Shown piece by piece: positions 7,096 to 15,519 of a stretch of DNA of 25,743 nucleotides (its first letter is position 1; every line of letters begins with the position of its first letter). Under the pieces are notes generated by a model. The model did not search any database. It had not been told where the DNA came from and saw nothing but the letters and a program-made list of their open reading frames with translations. The position numbers and the translations under genes were made by a program. Location of the stretch: contig CAJTZN010000048.1 in NCBI GenBank assembly GCA_910584065.1, positions 1 to 25,743 on the forward strand. The letters are read 5' to 3'. The DNA is from an uncultured Eubacterium sp. (GTDB taxonomy: Bacteria > Bacillota > Clostridia > Lachnospirales > Lachnospiraceae).

Positions 7096-8388
7096 ATGGT
7101 GGAAAAACTCATCAATAGAGACGCCTATTTAAGCAGGCTGATTGATAAAAAAGAAAATGGCCTGATTAAGGTTATTACCGGAATCAGACGGTGCGGCAAA
7201 AGTTACCTGCTGTTTTATTTGTTCCGTGATTATCTTATCGAAAGCGGCATTAAAGAAGAGCAGATTATATCCATAGCGCTGGATGATGATATCTGTGAGC
7301 AGTATCGTAATCCTGATGAACTTTCAAAATTTATTCGTTCAAAAATCGTGAACAGGGAAATGTATTATATCCTTATTGATGAGGTGCAGTATGCCATTAC
7401 AAAGAAAGAACTTGAAAATCCGGAAGATATTAAGCTCTATAATGTTTTGAACGGGTTAATGCGTCTCCGTAATGTGGATATCTATGTTACCGGAAGCAAT
7501 TCCAAGATGCTCTCTCAGGATGTGATGACAGCATTTAGAGGCAGAGGCGATCAGGTTCAGGTGTTTCCGCTGTCGTTTATAGAATATTACGATTTTGTCG
7601 GCGGGGATAAATCGGAAGCCTATGAGAATTATGCTCTTTATGGGGGAATGCCGCAGCTCATATCTTTCAGGCATGACGAGGAAAAGGTTAAATATCTGAG
7701 GAATCTGTTTTCAGAAGTCTATTTCAAAGACATTAGTGAGCGGTATATGGTGAAGCTTCCCGAAGTGTTGGCTGAACTTACAGACGATTTATGTTCCACG
7801 ATAGGCTCCCTTACAAATGCAAAGAAGATTGCCGATACTTTGGGCACGGTAAAAAATATCAAGGTATCCACAAGTACAATCGCAAAATACCTGGAATATC
7901 TGATTGAGTCGTTTCTGTTCAGCGAAGCGAAAAGATATGATGTAAGAGGAAAAAAGTATTTTGAGTATCCCCTGAAATATTATTGCACGGATATAGGACT
8001 CCGCAACGCAAGGCTTAATTTCAGGCAGCAGGAAGAAACTCACATAATGGAAAATATCATTTATAATGAACTGATTTGCCGGGGATATTCTGTGGATGTC
8101 GGTGTTGTCGAAGTTGCAGAAAGCAATGAGGGAAAAAAGACAAGAAAGCAGTGCGAGATTGACTTTGTTGTAAATATGGGCTCAAAAAGGTATTATATTC
8201 AGTCCGCCCTGTCCGTCAGCGATCCTGACAGAATGACAACCGAGTTAAGGCCGTTAAAGAACACGAAAGATTTCTTTAAGAAGATTATTATATCCAAAAC
8301 CCACGCAAAGCCGTGGACGGACGAGGATGGTATTGTGCATATTGGATTATATGACTTCCTGTTAAATCCGAACTCCTTAGAAGCATAA
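7096..8388 (+). CDS. AAA_14 / DUF4143 family ATPase
   Basis: The 430-residue product has an N-terminal AAA+ P-loop domain with Walker A GIRRCGKS (29-36) and Walker B ILIDE (92-96). A sensor-like VTGSNSKML and an FPLSFIEYY segment follow. The C-terminal DUF4143 region (from about 200) ends with CEIDFVV, which resembles the catalytic core of PD-(D/E)xK nucleases (E-x-D then beta strand). These stand-alone ATPases are abundant in gut anaerobes and archaea; their substrate is unknown. The ATG at 7096 follows GGAGGGG (7086-7092); a TTG at 7084 overlaps that site and is less likely. It is a single-gene unit with its own promoter, lying between two copies of the 35-bp operator. Confidence 0.85.
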   Translation: MVEKLINRDAYLSRLIDKKENGLIKVITGIRRCGKSYLLFYLFRDYLIESGIKEEQIISIALDDDICEQYRNPDELSKFIRSKIVNREMYYILIDEVQYAITKKELENPEDIKLYNVLNGLMRLRNVDIYVTGSNSKMLSQDVMTAFRGRGDQVQVFPLSFIEYYDFVGGDKSEAYENYALYGGMPQLISFRHDEEKVKYLRNLFSEVYFKDISERYMVKLPEVLAELTDDLCSTIGSLTNAKKIADTLGTVKNIKVSTSTIAKYLEYLIESFLFSEAKRYDVRGKKYFEYPLKYYCTDIGLRNARLNFRQQEETHIMENIIYNELICRGYSVDVGVVEVAESNEGKKTRKQCEIDFVVNMGSKRYYIQSALSVSDPDRMTTELRPLKNTKDFFKKIIISKTHAKPWTDEDGIVHIGLYDFLLNPNSLEA

Positions 8389-8512
8389 AGGCAGCCTGGT
8401 GTCTGCCCCTGCCGCTGAAACATTATCGGAACAGAATGCATTTTCAGTATCTTATTATCTGCTAAAGTAATCTTTAGATTTCTAATCTGTTAATACCTTC
8501 TCTTTAAAAAAT
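8389..8512. other. Intergenic stretch after the ATPase gene
   Basis: No coding sequence or recognisable RNA. Two small inverted repeats are present: GGCAG/CTGCC at 8390-8407 without a T-tract, and CTAAAG/CTTTAG at 8462-8477 followed by ATTTCT. The second might be a weak terminator for the ATPase gene. Confidence 0.35.
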
Positions 8513-8547
8513 TGTTGACGTTCCTGCCAGAAAATTGACGTTCCTGC
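8513..8547. promoter_or_regulatory. Putative LytTR operator, copy 2, upstream of the signalling operon
   Basis: An exact 35-base copy of the element at 6901-6935, with TTGACGTTCCTGC at 8515-8527 and 8535-8547. It ends 3 bases before the expected -35 position of the operon promoter, which is where an activator such as a LytTR regulator would contact RNA polymerase. Confidence 0.75.
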
Positions 8548-8550
8548 CAA

Positions 8551-8579
8551 ATGTATTGTTAAATACAAAAATCTATAGT
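8551..8579 (+). promoter_or_regulatory. Probable activator-dependent promoter of the BMP-MCP-HD-GYP-kinase operon
   Basis: TATAGT at 8574-8579 is a reasonable -10, but the hexamer 17 bases upstream (ATGTAT, 8551-8556) is a poor -35. The operator at 8513-8547 abuts it. The weak -35 plus an adjacent double operator argues for positive control. Confidence 0.5.
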
Positions 8580-8631
8580 AAAATAAAGGAATAGTCTTAG
8601 TACAAAAAAGTAAAGGAGAATGAAAAGAAGA

Positions 8632-9831
8632 ATGAGAGCAAAGAGACGAATCATAGTATTTTTAGCGGCAGGTCTGCTTACAGCCGGCTGCCTGACTGGC
8701 TGCGGAGAAAGTTCCGGCGAGCCGGATGATTATGTGACAAACGATGGTTATGAGTCGTCAGTACCGGCAGATACTGTCCAGACAGAAACAGATACATCGA
8801 AATCCATTCGCAGAGAAGATATGAAAGTGGGAGTTTTGTACATTTCCGATCCGTCGGAGGGAAGCGGATATTCCTACACACATGATCTTGGAATCTTGGG
8901 CATGCAGAGCAATCTGGGTTTGTCGGATGACCAGATCGAGCGTAAAATAGTAGATGATTCAGATACGAAGGGGACGGAGGCTGCCATTGAGGAATGTATT
9001 TCCGATGGCTGTAAAATGATTTTCAGTACGAGTTGGGGATATATGAAGACTACGGCAAAAATGGCTGAAAAATATCCGGATGTGTATTTTTCCCATGGGA
9101 CAGGAAATATGTCGAATGGCACGAATTTCAATAATTATTTCGGCCGGATCTATCAGCCGAGGTATTTGAGCGGGATTGTGGCAGGGATGAACACGACAAG
9201 TAATAAAATCGGGTATGTGGCAGCGATGGACACCAGCAGTTCAGAGGTGACGGGCGGCATTGACGCGTTTGCCATCGGAGTGGCATCTGTCAATCCGGAT
9301 GCGAAGATTTACGTGAAAGTTACCAATAGCTGGTATGATCCGAAAAAGGAGAAAGAGGCAGCGAAGACGCTGCTGGATATGGGATGTGACGTGATGGCAC
9401 AGCACTGTGATACGCCGTATCCCATGACGCTGGCGCAGGAATACGGGGTATATGGAATCGGATACAATTCAGATATGAGCAAGGAAGTTCCGGAAGCGTG
9501 TTTATGCAGTGTGATCTGGAACTGGAGCGCCTATTATACGGCGGCGGTAGATTCTGTAATGGGGGGAACGTGGGACGGCTCCAATTATTACGGAGGCATG
9601 AAGGAAGGGCTGGTGGGAATCACGGAGCTGGCTTCGTTTTGTGCCGAGGGAACGCAGGAAAAAGTTACAGAGGAAACGGAAGCGATTTTAAACGGAAGCA
9701 GTAATGTGTTTGATGGGGAACTGAAAACAAACACAGGCGAAGTGATCGGAAACGCGGGGGCAACACTGGATGATGCGGCAATTACCGGTAAAATTGACTG
9801 GTATTATGAAAATGTTGTTGTTGTCGAGTGA
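8632..9831 (+). CDS. BMP/PnrA-family substrate-binding lipoprotein
   Basis: The 399-residue exported lipoprotein has a basic N-terminus, a hydrophobic stretch and a lipobox LTGC (Cys24 from this start). An acidic low-complexity linker follows, then a BMP (basic membrane protein, PnrA-like) periplasmic-binding fold from about residue 65 (MKVGVLYISDPSEGSGYSYT ... FGRIYQPRYLSGIVAGM). Known BMP proteins bind purine nucleosides for ABC import. No ABC transporter genes follow here; the next gene, 19 bases on, is a chemoreceptor, so a sensing role is more likely than uptake. An alternative ATG at 8620 is in frame but lies only 1 base after AGGAG (8614-8618), while 8632 is 13 bases from it, so the start is uncertain. 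This is the first gene of the five-gene signalling operon. Confidence 0.85.
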   Translation: MRAKRRIIVFLAAGLLTAGCLTGCGESSGEPDDYVTNDGYESSVPADTVQTETDTSKSIRREDMKVGVLYISDPSEGSGYSYTHDLGILGMQSNLGLSDDQIERKIVDDSDTKGTEAAIEECISDGCKMIFSTSWGYMKTTAKMAEKYPDVYFSHGTGNMSNGTNFNNYFGRIYQPRYLSGIVAGMNTTSNKIGYVAAMDTSSSEVTGGIDAFAIGVASVNPDAKIYVKVTNSWYDPKKEKEAAKTLLDMGCDVMAQHCDTPYPMTLAQEYGVYGIGYNSDMSKEVPEACLCSVIWNWSAYYTAAVDSVMGGTWDGSNYYGGMKEGLVGITELASFCAEGTQEKVTEETEAILNGSSNVFDGELKTNTGEVIGNAGATLDDAAITGKIDWYYENVVVVE

Positions 9832-9850
9832 CGAAAAGGAGGAAAATGCA

Positions 9851-11548
9851 ATGAAACTGACGATCCGCAAAAAAATATTATTATGTGCATTGCTGCCAAT
9901 CAGTATTCTCGGAATGATCATCGTGATCCTGGCGGCAACGTCCCTGAGAACTTCCATGATCCATCAGGTGGAAAATTCCCTGCGGGGAACGGCGTCTGCG
10001 ACACTGGCGGCCTATGATCAGAATTCCGGTTCTTATACGGTGGCTGCCAATGGGGATACATGGAAAGGCGGGTATAATATTTCCCGGTCGGAGAAACTGC
10101 TGGATACGATCAAGGAAGAATCCGGAATGGAAGTTACGTTTTTCTATGGAACGAAAAGAATCATGACATCGGTGAAAGATGGGGATGGAAACCGTATTCT
10201 GGGAAGTCCGGCGGGGGCTAAAATCGAAGAAGAAGTTCTTAGGAACGGGCAGGAATATTTTAGCAAAAATGTGTCTGTGAATGGTGTCATGTATTATGGA
10301 TATTACGTGCCTGTATTCCAAAATGGGGAGCCGGTCGGCATGGTTTTTGCAGGCGTAAATAAAAATGAAACGGTAAAAAGCGTTCTAAGCATTGTGTTTT
10401 ACATGATCGTTATTGTTGTGCTCATTGCATTGGTGGGAATGGTCAGCGCCGGTCTGGTGGCAAATTCCATATCGAAGGCAATGAACAAAGAGATTTCCTG
10501 TGTCGAGGAATTGGCGACGGGAAACCTGAATGTGCGGCTGGATGAGAAACATATGAGACGCAAGGATGAGGTGGGCGGCCTGACGAGGGCGATCGGCAAG
10601 CTCCAGTCGGATCTGCGGAATATCATCGGGGGGATCAGTGACAGTACGAATCAATTGATAGATGCTTCTGATACGCTGGAGCAGACATCCCATCAGACCG
10701 TAGCCAGTATGGATCATGTGATGAAGTCGGTAGATACCATTACGGCAGGGGCGGTTTCACAGGCGGAGGATACCAGGGATGCATCGGAAAATATTATGCA
10801 TATGGGAAACCTGATCATTGAAACCGGCAGTGAGGCGGCTGTATTAAATGAAAGCGCGGACAATATGCTTTTAGCAAGCGATAGGACCAATACTACTATT
10901 GAGGAGCTGAAGAGCAGCAGCGAGGAAGTGGGAAGGGCGGTCGATATGATCGCGGAGCTGACCGAACAGACCAATGATTCGGCAAAGACGATCCGCCAGG
11001 CGGCAGGGTTTATTTCTGAGATCGCGGAACAGACAAATCTTCTTTCGCTGAATGCGAGTATCGAGGCGGCAAGAGCCGGGGAAGCGGGAAGGGGATTTGC
11101 TGTTGTGGCAGATGAGATCCAGAAACTGGCAGAGCAGTCGAACGATGCCAGCACAAGCATCGACCAGATCGTAAATACGCTGATCGCCAATGCAGGACAT
11201 GTGGTGGAAGCAATGCAGGAAATGCAGTCTGTGATCGGCAAACAGAACCAGTATATTGTAAGTACGGAAGAGTCTGTCGGTAAAGTCATGGGAGAAATAC
11301 ATACATCCATTCAAAGTATAAGAAGCATAGAGAGCAGGACACACGAACTGGAAAAGGCGAGAAAAGAAATGATAGGTACGATCGAGGGCTTATCCGGCAT
11401 TGCAGAAAACAACGTGACAAGTACAAAGGAGACGGGCGGAGTCATTACGAATGTGTCGCAGCGGTTTAGGGAAGTAAAACAGTCTGCGGCAGACTTAAAA
11501 TCAACAGCGGATATACTAGAACAGAATATACGGAATTTTAAAATGTAA
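9851..11548 (+). CDS. Methyl-accepting chemotaxis protein with Cache-like sensor
   Basis: The 565-residue chemoreceptor has a transmembrane helix at about 8-30 and an extracellular single-Cache-like sensor (31-175; GNRILGSPAG, YYGYYVPVFQNGEPVGMVFAG). A second membrane helix lies at about 178-203, followed by a HAMP region to about 255. The long cytoplasmic coiled coil has the conserved hairpin tip EIAEQTNLLSLNASIEAARA (390-409), GEAGRGFAVVADEIQKLAEQ. It contacts CheA/CheW in known systems, but none of those genes is in this window. There is no C-terminal CheR-tethering pentapeptide. The ATG at 9851 follows AAAAGGAGG by 8 bases. It is 19 bases downstream of the BMP lipoprotein gene, which suggests the lipoprotein presents ligand to it, as binding proteins do for some chemoreceptors. 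Confidence 0.92.
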   Translation: MKLTIRKKILLCALLPISILGMIIVILAATSLRTSMIHQVENSLRGTASATLAAYDQNSGSYTVAANGDTWKGGYNISRSEKLLDTIKEESGMEVTFFYGTKRIMTSVKDGDGNRILGSPAGAKIEEEVLRNGQEYFSKNVSVNGVMYYGYYVPVFQNGEPVGMVFAGVNKNETVKSVLSIVFYMIVIVVLIALVGMVSAGLVANSISKAMNKEISCVEELATGNLNVRLDEKHMRRKDEVGGLTRAIGKLQSDLRNIIGGISDSTNQLIDASDTLEQTSHQTVASMDHVMKSVDTITAGAVSQAEDTRDASENIMHMGNLIIETGSEAAVLNESADNMLLASDRTNTTIEELKSSSEEVGRAVDMIAELTEQTNDSAKTIRQAAGFISEIAEQTNLLSLNASIEAARAGEAGRGFAVVADEIQKLAEQSNDASTSIDQIVNTLIANAGHVVEAMQEMQSVIGKQNQYIVSTEESVGKVMGEIHTSIQSIRSIESRTHELEKARKEMIGTIEGLSGIAENNVTSTKETGGVITNVSQRFREVKQSAADLKSTADILEQNIRNFKM

Positions 11549-11647
11549 CGTAACGTAGGGAACGGCACAGTACATCAGGGATGCCTGTATCGTATTTTGA
11601 AAGGGAAACTTTTATGCGAAAGATCGTGAGAAAAAAGGGGGAACACA

Positions 11648-12685
11648 ATGAGCGATTGGATATTGGTGGTTGATGACGATACATCAAATTTACGAATGGC
11701 AAGCCGTATTTTAAGTGCGGAGCAGATGCGGGTAAGTTGTTTGAAATCGGGGGAGGATGCACTGGCGTTCCTGCATGGTAACCGACCGGATCTGATACTT
11801 TTGGATGTACATATGCCGGGGATGGATGGATTTGAAACACTGGCAGCCATTCGGTCGGATCAGGAGATGGCGGATATTCCCGTGATCTTCCTTACTGCAG
11901 ACGATGACAGCAATACGGAAACGAGAGGGTTGGAAGCCGGTGCAAAGGATTTTATAAAAAAGCCGTTTGTTCCGGAAGTGCTTCTTTTGCGGGTAAGGCA
12001 TACGATCGATCTGTTCCGGCTTCAGACGGACTTATCCCATGAGGTAGATAAAAAGACGCAGGAGGTTTTGCGGCAGCGGGAGAGAATCGAGCGCATATCC
12101 ATGCAGATCGTGACAGCGCTCTCGGGCGCCATTGATGCAAAGGACACTTATACGAACGGGCACTCCACCAGAGTGGCGGAGTATTCCGGAGAGATCGCCA
12201 AACGGGCAGGGTTCGCGCCCAAAATGCAGAATGATATTTATATGATGGGGCTGCTGCACGACGTGGGTAAGATCGGAATCTCGGATTCCATTATCAATAA
12301 GCCGGCAAAACTGACGGATGAGGAATACGGGGTGATCAAGAACCACTCGGTCATGGGGGCAAAGATTCTGCAAAATATTACGGAGTTTCCGCAGCTTACG
12401 GTCGGGGCCCGCTGGCATCACGAACGATATGACGGCAGGGGATACCCGGATGGCATAGCGGGTCAGGACATTCCGCAGGAAGCAAGGATCATCGCTGTGG
12501 CAGATGCCTACGATGCCATGAGTTCGAGAAGGAGTTACCGGGATGTGCTTGCGCAGGAGATTGTCCGGGAAGAGATGGAGAAGGGGAAGGGCACGCAGTT
12601 TGACCCTGTGTTTGCGGACATTATGCTGCAAATGATCGAGGAAGACACCGGATACCAGATGAGGGAAAAGCAGGGGGAGAAGTGA
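11648..12685 (+). CDS. REC-HD-GYP response regulator (RpfG-like c-di-GMP phosphodiesterase)
   Basis: The 345-residue product has an N-terminal receiver (1-120) with DDD at 9-11, phosphoacceptor Asp53 (LLDVHMPGMDG) and Lys105 (KKP). A helical linker leads to an HD-GYP domain (about 150-335) with GHSTRVAEYS (His172), HDVGKIG (His204-Asp205) and the signature HHERYDGRGYPDG (257-269). HD-GYP enzymes hydrolyse c-di-GMP to GMP through a metal centre, and all the ligand residues I look for are present. The start follows AAGGGGG closely. Its stop overlaps the next gene's ATG (TGATG), so it is coupled to the hybrid kinase. That is the same pairing as RpfG with RpfC, and the kinase is the obvious phosphodonor. 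Confidence 0.92.
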   Translation: MSDWILVVDDDTSNLRMASRILSAEQMRVSCLKSGEDALAFLHGNRPDLILLDVHMPGMDGFETLAAIRSDQEMADIPVIFLTADDDSNTETRGLEAGAKDFIKKPFVPEVLLLRVRHTIDLFRLQTDLSHEVDKKTQEVLRQRERIERISMQIVTALSGAIDAKDTYTNGHSTRVAEYSGEIAKRAGFAPKMQNDIYMMGLLHDVGKIGISDSIINKPAKLTDEEYGVIKNHSVMGAKILQNITEFPQLTVGARWHHERYDGRGYPDGIAGQDIPQEARIIAVADAYDAMSSRRSYRDVLAQEIVREEMEKGKGTQFDPVFADIMLQMIEEDTGYQMREKQGEK

Positions 12686-15519
12686 TGTACGAGCAGGAAA
12701 ACCAGAGGGTTACACATCTTATTATATTGCTGTGTTATACCATTTTTACGATTGTGCTCACAGGCGAGTCAATACTGCTTGGATGGGATATGGAGGCAGT
12801 GATGCTGCTTTTGGTAGGGCTTGTGGCGAGCTGGGTGCTTCATGTTTCAGGGAAACTTGCAGAAACAGTCAGACAGTGGGTGTATGTTATTTTGACGATG
12901 CTGGCTTTTTTCTTTTATGGCATCCATGATACCAGTATCTATGATCTGGCGCCTGTTATGATCGTGGTTATCATTATGTATATTTCCACGGAGATGTACA
13001 GCATTATCAATCTCTGTATGGCAGCATATTTTTTCACAATATGCTATGATTTTGTATTTATTGCGGGTCATTCCTTGGAATTTACATCCCTTATGATCAC
13101 GAGGACGCTGCTGCATCTGATGCTTGTCTATATGGCGGGACGGCTGGCAAAAATCATTATCCGCAGACGGAAACAGGAGCGGAAAAATACAAATGACATC
13201 GTTGCTGCGTTAGAGGAGACAAATCGCAGGACAGAGGACTTTCTGACGAATGTTTCCCATGAACTCCGTACGCCGATCAATGTGGTTACCGGTCTTACGG
13301 CGGTCATGCTGAAAATGGAAGAGGAGAGTGAAAAAAGAAAGAATATCCGGTCAGTGCAGATGGCGGGGCACAGACTCTTCAGCCAGATCGAGGATATTCT
13401 GGATTATACAGAAATCGATACGGGGAGAATAAAGGTAACGGAAGATAACTATATGATCTCTTCGATCATAAATGATATTGTTACGGGAAACCGTATGCAG
13501 GAGCGGGAAAAGGCAGCGGAATTGATTTTTGATATTGACGCCGGGATCCCCTCCCTTTTAGTTGGCGATAGGAGGAAGATTAAAAAGATCATCAAACACC
13601 TGGTGGATAATGCAATGAAATTTACGAAGAAAGGCGGAGTATATGTAAGGATTCATGCGCTGCCGAAAGAGTATGGCATCAATCTGTGTATCCGGGTGAG
13701 CGATACGGGGATTGGGATCGATGAAGAAAATCTATCGAAGATCAAGGAACGGTTTTACCAGTTGAACGGCGGGAGGAACCGCCGGGCCGGAGGGCTGGGG
13801 CTTGGGATACCGATCGTTTGCGGCATGACAACTGCGATGGAAGGGTTTCTGCAGATCGAAAGTTCAAAAGAAGACGGTACGACAGTGTCTGTCAGTATTC
13901 CGCAGAAAGTTGCCGATGCTTCGCCCTGCATGTCAGTCACCAACCGGGAAAGCCTCTGTCTGGGCTGTTATTTAAGACCGGAGAAATATACGGTTCCTGA
14001 GGTGCGCAGCTATTACAATGAGACGATCACCCATATGGTACGCGGACTGGATCTTGTGCTCCACCGGGTATTCAACCTGGAAGAGCTGGAGAAGCTGGTT
14101 TCTGTGTACCAGCTGACTCATCTGTTTATCGGCAGAGAAGAATATGAGGAAGACGAGGAATATTTTGAACGATTGGATAAAAAGATGGAGATCGTGGTAA
14201 TCGCAGATGACGGCCTGGTCCTGCCAGAGGGAAGCCACATCAAACAGATCCGAAAGCCGTTCTGCTGCCTGTCAGTGATCAGCATGCTAAATGCCGGGTC
14301 GGTAAAGGGCGCGGACGGGTTTGAGAGAGAATGTATGGTTTGTCCGGGAGTCCGGGCCTTGGTGGTCGATGATGAACCGATGAATCTTTTAGTTGCAGAA
14401 GGGATATTACGGGATTACCAGATGCAGGTAAAAACGGCGGAGAGCGGTATGAAAGCGCTTGAACTTTGTGAAAATGAAAAGTTTGACCTCATTTTTCTTG
14501 ACCACATGATGCCGGAAATGGACGGTGTGGAAACGTTAAAACGGCTTCGGAAAATGACGGAGGAAGGAGAGGCACTTACGGTCATCGCGTTCACGGCGAA
14601 TGCGGTCAGCAGCGCAAGGGAGATGTTTTTACGGGAAGGTTTTGACGAATTTGTTTCCAAGCCGATCGAAGATCTGGAGCTGGAGAGGGTTTTAAAGAAA
14701 GTGCTGCCCAAATCTGCCATTGTATTTGTCGATCAGGACCGGCATGATGGGGGCCAGTATGATCATGACCGGTATGCGCAGGATGGACAGGATGTCGGTA
14801 CGGCGGGGAAATACCCCGGAGAGCGGGAGGCAGCTGCCGCCGCAGAAAGAAATGTGGAGATCCAGACAGAAGAGGATATATTCCGCCGGCTTGAGAAGTT
14901 TGGGATCAACATATCTGCCGGACTGCAGTACTGCCGCGGCGATAAGGAGTTTTACAGGGAACTTCTGGAAAAATTTGCACAGGATGCGCCGCAGAAGGAG
15001 CAGGCAATCGATGCGTTCTGGAAGAAGGAAGATCTGGAGAATTACCGGATCATGGTACATGCGCTGAAAAGTACAGCGAAGATGATAGGGGCGGATTCTT
15101 TATCCGAATCTGCCAGAAAGGCGGAAGAGGCGGCAAAGAATCAGGACATGGCCTATATCGGCGCACATCATGAAGAACTTCTTACCGCGTACCGGGAGAC
15201 AGCCCTTGAGATGTCGGAGACACCGGATCCAGACAGTGACAGCCCGGAACCTGCGGGGAATGGGAACGGTGCGCACATAGGCGCAGAGGAATTTCTTCAG
15301 CGGCTGAATGCGTTAAAGGACTGTTTTGACACGTTTGAGGCTGACCGGGCAGAGACCCTGATTGCGGAAATGAGCGGTATGGTGTATGAGGGGAAGCCGG
15401 TGGAGGAACTTCTGCGTGGCATAAGAGAAGATGTTGACGAATTTGAATTTGGGAAGGCAGCGGAGAAAATGCAGGTATTGATTCAAGGTATGGAAGGCGG
15501 TGGGACAGATGAATCCTAG
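12685..15519 (+). CDS. Membrane hybrid histidine kinase with pseudo-receiver, receiver and HPt domains
   Basis: The 944-residue product has about six membrane helices (10-160) with no large extracellular loop. HisKA follows (FLTNVSHELRTPINVV, His192), then HATPase_c (HLVDNAMKF N-box, SDTGIGID, GGLGLGIPIV). A segment at about 420-537 looks like a receiver that has lost its Asp (FIGREEY where Asp is expected) but keeps an IRKPF end. A true receiver follows (VVDDEP, Asp606 in DLIFLDHMMPEMDG, K659-P), then an HPt domain (MVHALKSTAKMIGA, His792). The order His-Asp-His implies a phosphorelay out to a separate regulator, most likely the HD-GYP protein encoded just upstream. The start is ATG at 12685, overlapping the upstream TGA, with GGGGGAG before it. 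The layout is that of RpfC, though sensor homology to RpfC cannot be claimed by eye. Confidence 0.9.
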   Translation: MYEQENQRVTHLIILLCYTIFTIVLTGESILLGWDMEAVMLLLVGLVASWVLHVSGKLAETVRQWVYVILTMLAFFFYGIHDTSIYDLAPVMIVVIIMYISTEMYSIINLCMAAYFFTICYDFVFIAGHSLEFTSLMITRTLLHLMLVYMAGRLAKIIIRRRKQERKNTNDIVAALEETNRRTEDFLTNVSHELRTPINVVTGLTAVMLKMEEESEKRKNIRSVQMAGHRLFSQIEDILDYTEIDTGRIKVTEDNYMISSIINDIVTGNRMQEREKAAELIFDIDAGIPSLLVGDRRKIKKIIKHLVDNAMKFTKKGGVYVRIHALPKEYGINLCIRVSDTGIGIDEENLSKIKERFYQLNGGRNRRAGGLGLGIPIVCGMTTAMEGFLQIESSKEDGTTVSVSIPQKVADASPCMSVTNRESLCLGCYLRPEKYTVPEVRSYYNETITHMVRGLDLVLHRVFNLEELEKLVSVYQLTHLFIGREEYEEDEEYFERLDKKMEIVVIADDGLVLPEGSHIKQIRKPFCCLSVISMLNAGSVKGADGFERECMVCPGVRALVVDDEPMNLLVAEGILRDYQMQVKTAESGMKALELCENEKFDLIFLDHMMPEMDGVETLKRLRKMTEEGEALTVIAFTANAVSSAREMFLREGFDEFVSKPIEDLELERVLKKVLPKSAIVFVDQDRHDGGQYDHDRYAQDGQDVGTAGKYPGEREAAAAAERNVEIQTEEDIFRRLEKFGINISAGLQYCRGDKEFYRELLEKFAQDAPQKEQAIDAFWKKEDLENYRIMVHALKSTAKMIGADSLSESARKAEEAAKNQDMAYIGAHHEELLTAYRETALEMSETPDPDSDSPEPAGNGNGAHIGAEEFLQRLNALKDCFDTFEADRAETLIAEMSGMVYEGKPVEELLRGIREDVDEFEFGKAAEKMQVLIQGMEGGGTDES

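Noticed and set aside
8390..8407. Hairpin after the ATPase gene as a rho-independent terminator
   Set aside because: The 5-bp stem is not followed by a T-tract.
6901..8547. The two identical 35-bp segments as a CRISPR or as insertion-element ends
   Set aside because: There are only two copies, 1.6 kb apart, in the same orientation, with internal direct repeats and no spacer array. They do not form inverted ends around the ATPase gene.
8548..8631. A purine or c-di-GMP riboswitch in the leader of the signalling operon
   Set aside because: The leader is short and AT-rich, and I see no conserved core of either riboswitch class.
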